DNA from: Mucilaginibacter tundrae
GTDB taxonomy: Bacteria > Bacteroidota > Bacteroidia > Sphingobacteriales > Sphingobacteriaceae
Direction of reading: 5' to 3'
Assembly: GCF_013408825.1 (NCBI RefSeq)
Contig: NZ_JACCBZ010000010.1
Span: 62,001-126,000, forward strand
Length of the DNA: 64,000 nucleotides
Below are positions 9,470-15,919 of the stretch, in pieces. Both the position numbers and the translations under genes were made by a program. Under the pieces are notes generated by a model. The model was not told the DNA's origin. It did no database searches and worked only from the letters and a program-made list of their open reading frames with translations. Every line of letters begins with the position of its first letter. Position 1 is the first letter of the stretch.

Positions 9470-9502
9470 CTTGTATCCCCCACTTTTTTACGGGGATACA
9501 AG
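9470..9502 (+). promoter_or_regulatory. Perfect 11-bp inverted repeat ending at the cdd start codon
   Basis: CTTGTATCCCC (9470-9480) and GGGGATACAAG (9492-9502) are perfectly complementary around an 11-base loop that contains six T. The right arm ends at the base before the ATG at 9503. If transcribed, this hairpin would hide the ribosome entry region; if it is a DNA site, it overlaps the likely promoter (TTATCTTG at 9466-9473) and could be an operator. Confidence 0.7.
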
Positions 9503-9994
9503 ATGGTAAATCACGAAATAAAAATAGCTTTTCAGGAGTACGATAACCTACACGAGCTTAATACTTCCGACCAACACCTGTGCCTTGAAAGCGTTAAAGC
9601 ACTAAAAAACTCACATTCGCCATACTCAAAATTTAGGGTAGGTGTGGCTATGCTGTTGCAGAGTGGCAAAATAATATACGCCAGTAACCAGGAAAACGTA
9701 GCCTATCCGTCAGGCCTGTGCGCGGAGCGCGTAGCGCTATTTTACTGGGGTGCCAACCATCCCGACGATCCAATCATCACGATGGCTATTACGGCGCATT
9801 CTGATGAGTTCGCGATCACTAAGCCGATTACCTCATGCGGCTCATGCCTGCAAGTTTTAGCCGAATACGAAAAAAAGCAAGATCAGCAGATCAACATTAT
9901 TCTTTATTGCCAGCAAGGCCCTATATGGAAGATAAAGGGCATACAAAACCAGCTGCCATTCTTGTTTTTTGAAGACAGGTTAATCACGCAATAA
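9503..9994 (+). CDS. cdd: Cytidine deaminase
   Basis: A 163-residue zinc deaminase that turns cytidine and deoxycytidine into uridine and deoxyuridine for pyrimidine salvage. The family signatures are SPYSKFRVGVAM near the start, NVAYPSGLCAERVA (the Cys zinc ligand and the proton-shuttling Glu) and SCGSCLQVL, where two further Cys complete the site. The more usual form of the last motif is PCGxCRQ, so the preceding Pro and the Arg are changed. Size fits the tetrameric type, with an N-terminal extension of about 30 residues. Its start codon is preceded directly by a strong inverted repeat. Confidence 0.9.
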   Translation: MVNHEIKIAFQEYDNLHELNTSDQHLCLESVKALKNSHSPYSKFRVGVAMLLQSGKIIYASNQENVAYPSGLCAERVALFYWGANHPDDPIITMAITAHSDEFAITKPITSCGSCLQVLAEYEKKQDQQINIILYCQQGPIWKIKGIQNQLPFLFFEDRLITQ

Positions 9995-10003
9995 TTTCCC
10001 CTT

Positions 10004-10180
10004 CTAAAAAGGAGCGGGCCCCCGGTCACTTCCAAACGGAAACTTGGAACGGCCGTGTGAATGGTCACACAACGAGTGTGCTAAATGATTACTTTTAATG
10101 TGATTTTGTGGCATTAATACTTCTGGCTTAATAGCTTCAGTCTTATCCGGCTGATTAACTACAGTAGATTTCTTTTTCAT
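10004..10180 (-). CDS. Candidate 58-residue small protein
   Basis: An ATG at 10180 is preceded by AGGAGA six bases upstream, a rare clear Shine-Dalgarno site in this window, and opens a 58-codon frame ending with TAG at 10004. The product starts MKKKSTVVNQPDKTEAIKPE, is hydrophilic, has a single Cys in SLCDHSHGRSKFPFG, and has no signal peptide. I recognise no family. The last third coincides with GC-rich DNA carrying short inverted repeats (GTGTGA/TCACAC), so a repeat may supply the C-terminus. It is the only gene candidate in the 340-nt gap between cdd and the OstA-like gene. The rest of the gap, 10181-10334, is AT-rich and shows nothing else. Confidence 0.4.
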   Translation of the reverse strand: MKKKSTVVNQPDKTEAIKPEVLMPQNHIKSNHLAHSLCDHSHGRSKFPFGSDRGPAPF

Positions 10181-10334
10181 AGCGATTTCTCCTGGTTTAT
10201 CGTTTTTATTGCAACTGAGGTTTGCAAATTGGTTACACTAAGATAAACACAAAGTCGCTAATTCCCAATAGTTTTACGAAAGATTTTTTATCAATACAAA
10301 ACACATCTACCTATTACAAATTGAAGCCGGGAAT

Positions 10335-12827
10335 CTAATTTATCGTATCCTTTTTTGCCCTAACCGACGGCCCTAAATTAATCGGTTTAACACTTGTTGA
10401 ATCTTTCCTGCCGTTGATAATAGCAGGCTTAATAACCGGTGTTTGTTTATTAGTACTATCGGTTTTACTATTGGTTCCGGGTAAACTATTTGGTAAGCCG
10501 GCGGGGTTTTTATTCAATGTGCTATCAGCCCCAGCCTTTACACCAGTCGAAGCTTTACCGATTCCCTTATCTTTACCCGAATACATCTTTTTAGGGCGGG
10601 GTGCCCTGGCAACACGCTTAGTAGTGGTGTCGCGCGACTTATTATATGATGGCAGTACCGACTCTTTAGATATTGGCCTATCCTTAGGTTTCCATATAAA
10701 ACCTTTTAATATCTTTTCATCCTCCTTAACCTTTTCAATAGGTATGTAACGATGATCTGGCTTGGTTAAAAATGCCAGGTCGGTTACCTCGTTATTTTTT
10801 AAGTTTAAACGCATCCTGCTACTAAATGACCGCTGCATATCTGTAACCAAATGGGTTGTACTGTCATGTACAAAGTATATGCACTCTACATTTCCATCAA
10901 AATACACACGGCTTAGTTTATTATCTTTAAAAAAGCCCCGCATTTTTTTGCCGCCAACCTGGTTAAAATGCGTGGAATCATTTTTCTCAATATTCACAAT
11001 AAAAGCGTTTGGATACATATCCATCTTATCCAGCTTTTTATTTTTCATGATAAGGTTAATGGTATCGCCCGACAGTTGCGAGCCCTGCGTCCAGATCATT
11101 GGCTTCGTATAACATCGTATGGTGGAGTCGCTGTTACTATAAAACATCGAATCAGCCTTAGCCTGTAAATCCGACTTAAATATTTTAGCGCTATGAAAAG
11201 CATACAATATCCTCACCCTGGCAGTATCTTTCAATACTATTTTGCGGTCTAAAAATGTGGAATCTGTTTTAACAACCTTTTTAACTTTAGCAATTATCTG
11301 GTCTTTTTTAGGTCTTGCCTGTACTGGCTTAGTAGCTTTGGGGTGCCCAAAATAATCCCGGTGATGATAACTGGTATCCCTTGCAAACTTGGGCGCGTCT
11401 AAGGTCAAAAACTTAGGGGCAACCTTATATACAATAGACGGTGTTTTTTTAATAGTGGTATCCCTAATATGCGACAACCGTTCTTGTTCCTGTAGCAAAT
11501 TAAGTTCCTTAAATGTCAATATTCGCGTTTCAATCGTATCTGCAGACATATAAACCGAATCCGTTTTTACCTTGCTTGTATCTTTGGGCACAATCGGAGG
11601 CTTGCCTGTTACAATTTCATTAGTATCAAGTTTAGCCTTTTGCAGGCTCTTAATGCCCGATTTTATTTTACTTTGGTCTGCCGGGCTTATTTTTTTGCTT
11701 TGTGCCGATAGTATTTTCCGGGCTGAATCCACATTCATCATATTCGGCATCTTTTTGCTGAAAGAGTCAATCACTGGCATAGTAAGTTTTCTGCCTACCG
11801 AATCGATCAATTGCTGCTGCCCACCGGGCAATTTTTTGCCATCTATTTTAGCCTTGTTATTGGCTAAAGCTTTTTTAAGCTCCTTTTTTGTAAGAGGAGG
11901 CTGTGGTTGTGCTTTTGTCGTATCTTTTTTAGTCGAATCTGCGTTTTCTGTAACCAGGATCACATAAGGGTCGCGGGTAACTATCGCCAGATCGTTCTTC
12001 TTAAAATAAGTTCCCAAGCCGCCCTTAATAGTAATTTTTTGTTCATTATCATTAAAGGTTACGTGTTTTATTGATCGGCCGTAACCTTTCAACCGGTCAT
12101 AAAACAAAGTATCACCGGTTAGTGATTTAGTCCCTTGCTTATATAAGTTGTTTTTAGTGAACAGCGCCTGCTCAACTATAGTATTATAAGTACCGTTATC
12201 TGTTAAAAGGGTGTCCTTATCCTTAGTACCATAAATACGGGTTGGCCCATAAAAATAATTGATGCGTGTTTGCGAGTTATAGCGCATGGTGTCGGTATAA
12301 ATCATCGCGTCATTGGTAGTACAAACTACATTATATCTAAAATAAGCATCATGCGTACCGGCGAAATAATAACCATTCTGGCTTACCAGCGTATTGGTTT
12401 TACTCACCAGCTTGCCACCGTTTGTATATGTGCCAATGCGGGTAGCCGTATTGTAGTTGAAAAAGTTAGTGGTTAAGGTTGCTTCTTTATCAACCATTTT
12501 CACATTATCGGTTAATATGGCAACCTTGGTATTACCGTTATAATTCAACTTATCTGAGTAAATATTCAGCGTATCACCCTGATTTATGGCTACGTTACCA
12601 AAGGCATCAAATGCGTTGGCGCTTTGATAAAAATAGGCACTATCCGAACTCATACGGGTGCGATCCTGACTCCAGATGCCATTATAAACTTTAATCACGT
12701 CCAAACCATTGATCTTAACTCCCTGGCTTTTACTGGACGAAATCAAATTTACTTTTGATGCTTTTTTTTGGGCGATAACATTGCCCGCCATCAGCAGTAA
12801 TAAAAAAATTATAACGTATTTACTCAC
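10335..12827 (-). CDS. OstA-like protein (LptA/LptD-type domain)
   Basis: An 830-residue exported protein. A signal peptide (KYVIIFLLLLMAGNVIAQ) precedes about 250 residues of OstA/LptA-like beta-jellyroll repeats (such as MSSDSAYFYQSANAFDAFG and GDTLNIYSDKLNYNG). Residues about 290-530 form a Lys/Pro/Thr-rich linker, after which a second jellyroll-like stretch (YSNSDSTIRCYTKPMIWTQG, SGDTINLIMKNKKLDKM) and a charged tail follow. LptA-type domains carry lipopolysaccharide across the periplasm, and large OstA-like proteins are conserved in Bacteroidota. The start codon is GTG at 12827, with a TAATTTTG promoter box five bases upstream. It is divergent from tilS across 51 bp. Confidence 0.88.
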   Translation of the reverse strand: MSKYVIIFLLLLMAGNVIAQKKASKVNLISSSKSQGVKINGLDVIKVYNGIWSQDRTRMSSDSAYFYQSANAFDAFGNVAINQGDTLNIYSDKLNYNGNTKVAILTDNVKMVDKEATLTTNFFNYNTATRIGTYTNGGKLVSKTNTLVSQNGYYFAGTHDAYFRYNVVCTTNDAMIYTDTMRYNSQTRINYFYGPTRIYGTKDKDTLLTDNGTYNTIVEQALFTKNNLYKQGTKSLTGDTLFYDRLKGYGRSIKHVTFNDNEQKITIKGGLGTYFKKNDLAIVTRDPYVILVTENADSTKKDTTKAQPQPPLTKKELKKALANNKAKIDGKKLPGGQQQLIDSVGRKLTMPVIDSFSKKMPNMMNVDSARKILSAQSKKISPADQSKIKSGIKSLQKAKLDTNEIVTGKPPIVPKDTSKVKTDSVYMSADTIETRILTFKELNLLQEQERLSHIRDTTIKKTPSIVYKVAPKFLTLDAPKFARDTSYHHRDYFGHPKATKPVQARPKKDQIIAKVKKVVKTDSTFLDRKIVLKDTARVRILYAFHSAKIFKSDLQAKADSMFYSNSDSTIRCYTKPMIWTQGSQLSGDTINLIMKNKKLDKMDMYPNAFIVNIEKNDSTHFNQVGGKKMRGFFKDNKLSRVYFDGNVECIYFVHDSTTHLVTDMQRSFSSRMRLNLKNNEVTDLAFLTKPDHRYIPIEKVKEDEKILKGFIWKPKDRPISKESVLPSYNKSRDTTTKRVARAPRPKKMYSGKDKGIGKASTGVKAGADSTLNKNPAGLPNSLPGTNSKTDSTNKQTPVIKPAIINGRKDSTSVKPINLGPSVRAKKDTIN

Positions 12828-12832
12828 AATGG

Positions 12833-12840
12833 CAAAATTA
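12833..12840 (-). promoter_or_regulatory. Candidate -7 box of the OstA-like gene
   Basis: On the minus strand TAATTTTG is an exact TAnnTTTG match and ends five bases before the GTG start at 12827. Transcription would begin at or very near the start codon. Confidence 0.45.
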
Positions 12841-12845
12841 GTTTT

Positions 12846-12874
12846 TTGTTGGGGTTATTAAATTAATAATTTTG
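12846..12874 (+). promoter_or_regulatory. Candidate tilS promoter (-33 TTG and -7 box)
   Basis: TTG at 12846-12848 and TAATTTTG at 12867-12874 are 18 bases apart, close to the Bacteroidota promoter pattern. The -7 box ends four bases before the tilS ATG, so the mRNA would be leaderless or almost so. It lies back to back with the box of the OstA-like gene. Confidence 0.5.
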
Positions 12875-12878
12875 ATGA

Positions 12879-14210
12879 ATGCTGCCGGTTAAACAATTTA
12901 CTGATTTTATTGAACAAAATAAACTGTTCAAACCTGCCGGTAAAGTGCTTGCCGCGGTTAGCGGCGGCATCGATTCTGTTTTAATGGCGCACCTGTTAAA
13001 AGCGGCCGGGTATAATTTTAGCATTGCTCATTGTAACTTTCAATTGCGCGGCGATGATGCCATTGCCGACAAGGAATTTTGCAAAAACCTTGCCCAACAG
13101 CTCGACGTGCCGTTTTACACCACTAACTTTGATACTACTGATTATGCCGCCAGCCACAAGATCTCTATCCAGATGGCAGCCCGCGATTTACGCTATCAGT
13201 GGTTTCAACAAGTTAAGCAACAGCATAGTTATGATGTTATTGCACTCGCGCACCATCAAAACGACACGATCGAAACAATATTGTTAAACCTTACCCGCGG
13301 CACAGGCATAGCAGGCTTACATGGCATCTTACCCAAAAACGGCGACCTGGTGAGGCCATTACTATTCTTGAACCGTGACAATATTCAGCAGTTGGTACAG
13401 CAAAACAGTCTGCAATATGTGGAAGACAGCTCCAATTCATCAGTAAAATATGCCCGCAACAAAATACGTCACGAAGTTATTCCCAAACTAAAGGAACTAA
13501 ACCCTGGGCTGGAAAAAACATTCGAAAACAATCTGCAACATTTCAGGGAAATAGAAACATTGCTGGAATTAAGGTTATCGGAACTAAAAAAAGAGTTGCT
13601 TATTAAACATGGTAATGAATTTCATCTACCCTTGGAAGGAGTGAAAAAATTAGAACCTAAACGGCTGCTACTATTTAACCTGCTACAACCTTACAGTTTT
13701 AATGAAACGACTATTGATGATCTGATCGCTGCGTTGGATAAACATTCGGGCAGGGTTTTTGAAAGTTTAGGTTACAGATTGATTTTAGACAGGGAAAACA
13801 TTATCCTCACAAAAAAAATGGACCAACCCATTGAAGTTACCATCAATCAAAATGACCACGAAGTTGCTTATAACAACTATAAAATCACCCTATTGCATGA
13901 CGACAGCCCGCTTATTGTAAAAAACAACCCATTAGCCATAAGTATTGACGCTGATTTGTTAGTTTACCCATTAACCATCCGTGCGTGGCAGCAAAGTGAT
14001 TATTTTTACCCGCTGGGGATGAAAACGAAAAAAAAACTGAGTGACTATTTCATCGACCAAAAAATACCGGTGCACCAAAAAACACAAGTGCCTTTACTGG
14101 TAAATGGAAATGGCGATATCATTTGGATTGCCGGTTACCGCAGCAGCGAACATTACAAAGTGAGCAAAAACACTAAAAAAGTTACTATATTCGAATTAAT
14201 TAAAACATGA
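12879..14210 (+). CDS. tilS: tRNA(Ile)-lysidine synthase
   Basis: TilS uses ATP to attach lysine to C34 of the tRNA that reads AUA, changing its decoding from Met to Ile. The 443-residue product has the PP-loop motif SGGIDSVLM at residues 30-38, AHCNFQLRGDDA, ALAHHQNDTIETILLNLTRG and YVEDSSNSSVKYARNKIRHE, then the C-terminal TilS domain (IRAWQQSDYFYPLGMKTKKK). Length is normal for Bacteroidota. It overlaps the next gene by four bases (ATGA). Confidence 0.95.
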   Translation: MLPVKQFTDFIEQNKLFKPAGKVLAAVSGGIDSVLMAHLLKAAGYNFSIAHCNFQLRGDDAIADKEFCKNLAQQLDVPFYTTNFDTTDYAASHKISIQMAARDLRYQWFQQVKQQHSYDVIALAHHQNDTIETILLNLTRGTGIAGLHGILPKNGDLVRPLLFLNRDNIQQLVQQNSLQYVEDSSNSSVKYARNKIRHEVIPKLKELNPGLEKTFENNLQHFREIETLLELRLSELKKELLIKHGNEFHLPLEGVKKLEPKRLLLFNLLQPYSFNETTIDDLIAALDKHSGRVFESLGYRLILDRENIILTKKMDQPIEVTINQNDHEVAYNNYKITLLHDDSPLIVKNNPLAISIDADLLVYPLTIRAWQQSDYFYPLGMKTKKKLSDYFIDQKIPVHQKTQVPLLVNGNGDIIWIAGYRSSEHYKVSKNTKKVTIFELIKT

Positions 14211-14689
14211 GCGATAAACCCGATTTTATTGAAAAACAATACCTGGGCAGGGAATTTATCCCCATTACCATACGCCTGGTAATGTCGATGTTTTGTTTTG
14301 CCGCCTACTTTTTTACCGATCAGCGGTCTAACGCCCTATTGGTGGTGGTGGGTTTTGCTATTTTGGTTATCTCGATCATTATGGGTTTTCTGTTGCATTT
14401 CCGCACACGCGTTATAAATAAAAGCATCCTGCTCGATGGTTTGTGGACCACACGTTTGGTAAAAATTGACTTAAACAGTATTGTTAAAGCTGAGAAAGGC
14501 GAGTACAGCCGCTACTTATTTAACAATCCGGTTTATAACCTGCATAGCAAAGGAACTATCCGTTTTTATACCGGTGGCAAAGAGGCAATACACCTTACTG
14601 ATCGCGATGGACTTGTATATATTATTGGCTCACAACACCCTAATGAGTTTTTAAGGGCCATACTTGCCGAAATGAAAAACCGTCCTTAA
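14207..14689 (+). CDS. Small membrane protein of unknown function
   Basis: A 160-residue protein whose first part has two membrane segments (about residues 22-40 and 44-66) and whose second part is a soluble beta-rich domain with VINKSILLDGLWTTRLVKID and IRFYTGGKEAIHLTDRDGLV, reminiscent of a bacterial PH-like domain. No family is assigned with certainty. The start overlaps the tilS stop by four bases, which suggests translational coupling, though a link to tRNA modification is not implied by the sequence. Confidence 0.75.
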   Translation: MSDKPDFIEKQYLGREFIPITIRLVMSMFCFAAYFFTDQRSNALLVVVGFAILVISIIMGFLLHFRTRVINKSILLDGLWTTRLVKIDLNSIVKAEKGEYSRYLFNNPVYNLHSKGTIRFYTGGKEAIHLTDRDGLVYIIGSQHPNEFLRAILAEMKNRP

Positions 14690-14715
14690 ATATTAATTTA
14701 CACTTCCTCAAAACC

Positions 14716-14757
14716 GTTTAAACAATCCTCTCGTAAATGCATTATAATAACAATTGT
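14716..14757 (+). promoter_or_regulatory. Palindromes upstream of the XRE regulator
   Basis: Two perfect 8-bp palindromes, GTTTAAAC (14716-14723) and ACAATTGT (14750-14757), lie in the 75-nt gap ahead of the XRE-type regulator gene. Such regulators often control themselves through dyads near their own promoter, so these are possible operators. Support is weak. Confidence 0.25.
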
Positions 14758-14764
14758 AATATTT

Positions 14765-15022
14765 ATGACGGAGGGATTAAATTTCAAGGTAAAAGCTATT
14801 GCTGCTAATATCCGGAACAAAAGAGAGTATCGTAACTACACGCAAGAGTATTTGGCAGCAAAACTAGCCATCTCTCAAAACGCATATAGCAAAATTGAGC
14901 TTGGTTATACCAAAATAACCGTTGAACGACTTTTTCAGATCGCAGAAGTTCTAGGTTTCGAAGTGGCTGACTTGATAGATATTAAGCCACAAGGAGTATC
15001 TCATATGGCTAAAGTAAACTAA
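14765..15022 (+). CDS. XRE family helix-turn-helix regulator
   Basis: An 85-residue single-domain DNA-binding protein. The helix-turn-helix spans about residues 12-66 (IRNKREYRNYTQEYLAAKLA, then ISQNAYSKIELGYTKITVER), followed by VLGFEVADLIDI. There is no ligand-binding or catalytic domain. A lone XRE protein of this size may be a general regulator or the antitoxin of a lost partner, but no toxin gene is next to it. The target is unknown. Confidence 0.85.
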   Translation: MTEGLNFKVKAIAANIRNKREYRNYTQEYLAAKLAISQNAYSKIELGYTKITVERLFQIAEVLGFEVADLIDIKPQGVSHMAKVN

Positions 15023-15028
15023 CAATAA

Positions 15029-15036
15029 TATCTTTG
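15029..15036 (+). promoter_or_regulatory. Candidate -7 box of the HD hydrolase gene
   Basis: TATCTTTG is an exact TAnnTTTG match, 16 bases before the start codon at 15053 and directly after the XRE gene stop. No clear -33 TTG is seen. Confidence 0.4.
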
Positions 15037-15052
15037 CGGATATTATTGAATA

Positions 15053-15697
15053 ATGAATAACTCTGAAATAATTAACAAAACCGTTGACTTTGTACGTACT
15101 ACTCTCCAAAGTGCCGAAGGCGGCCACGATTGGTGGCACATTCACCGGGTACATGCCAATGCGAAACTAATTTCCGCCACTGAAGATTGCGACCTGCTTA
15201 CCGTTGAACTTGCAGCTCTACTTCATGATATTGCTGATAGTAAATTTCACAATGGCGATGAAGAAATTGGCCCTGCTACTGCCGGTGATTTTCTTCACAG
15301 CATAAATGTTGTTGAACATGTCACTACTCATGTTCAACAGATCATACGCCACATATCTTTCAAATCAGGTTTTGATAAATTAAACTTTCAATCTTCCGAG
15401 CTTAGCATTGTACAGGATGCCGACCGACTTGACGCGATTGGCGCAATCGGCATTGCGCGTGCATTTAGCTATGGTGGTTTTAAGGGCCGTGAAATTTATA
15501 ATCCTGAAATAAAGCCTAACCTTAACATGACTAAGGAGCAGTATAAAAACACCAACGCGCCCAGTATTAATCATTTTTATGAGAAACTGCTTTTACTAAA
15601 AGACAAAATGAATACTGCCACCGGCAAAAAGCTCGCCGAACAACGCCATGCGTTTATGGAAGCTTATTTGCAACAATTTTACCTGGAATGTAATTAA
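15053..15697 (+). CDS. HD domain phosphohydrolase
   Basis: A 214-residue metal-dependent phosphohydrolase of the YedJ/YpgQ type. The metal-binding residues are visible in GGHDWWHIHRV (first His), ALLHDIADSKF (the HD pair) and VQDADRLDAIGAIG (the distal Asp). The region LNMTKEQYKNTNAPSINHFY is also characteristic of this subfamily, which is thought to act on nucleotides. The substrate cannot be read from the sequence. It appears to be transcribed alone. Confidence 0.88.
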   Translation: MNNSEIINKTVDFVRTTLQSAEGGHDWWHIHRVHANAKLISATEDCDLLTVELAALLHDIADSKFHNGDEEIGPATAGDFLHSINVVEHVTTHVQQIIRHISFKSGFDKLNFQSSELSIVQDADRLDAIGAIGIARAFSYGGFKGREIYNPEIKPNLNMTKEQYKNTNAPSINHFYEKLLLLKDKMNTATGKKLAEQRHAFMEAYLQQFYLECN

Positions 15698-15787
15698 GTC
15701 GTCATCTTAAACATATAACTTAATACTGTCTTAATATTAAACATCTACTTTCGCTTTAATGCAATTGCGTTGCGTTGTTTAAAGCCG

Positions 15788-15795
15788 TTACTTTG
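15788..15795 (+). promoter_or_regulatory. Candidate -7 box of the mgtA operon
   Basis: TTACTTTG differs from TAnnTTTG at one position. TTG triplets lie 15 and 20 bases upstream. It would start a leader RNA near 15800 containing the 17-codon ORF at 15818. The same GTTACTTTG string precedes the beta-barrel gene that starts at 58526. Confidence 0.35.
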
Positions 15796-15817
15796 CACAA
15801 AATTAAAAAACAAGAAA

Positions 15818-15871
15818 ATGGATACTGGTCCGAGTCGAAGCTCATATCATTCATTACGAAACTCCCGCTAA
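15818..15871 (+). CDS. Candidate leader peptide upstream of mgtA
   Basis: An ATG after AAGAAA opens a 17-codon frame, product MDTGPSRSSYHSLRNSR, ending 48 nt before the mgtA start. The peptide has one Pro and three Arg, two of them in its second half. In enteric bacteria mgtA is preceded by MgtL, a 17-codon leader with Pro and Arg codons that senses translation speed. The parallel in position and size is noted, but no homology of sequence is visible and the ORF is short enough to arise by chance. Confidence 0.35.
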   Translation: MDTGPSRSSYHSLRNSR

Positions 15872-15919
15872 CCAGGTCTGCTCTTTTAAGCTGCCCGGCC
15901 ACGGGTAATTATTATTACT

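Noticed and set aside
11572..11967. A 131-codon plus-strand frame inside the OstA-like gene
   Set aside because: It is opposite the Lys-rich linker of the real gene, whose low complexity produces long hydrophobic antisense frames.
15698..15919. M-box or other known Mg2+ riboswitch before mgtA
   Set aside because: The leader lacks the conserved M-box core and strong stems; only the short ORF and a weak CCCG/CGGG hairpin (15894-15905) are visible.
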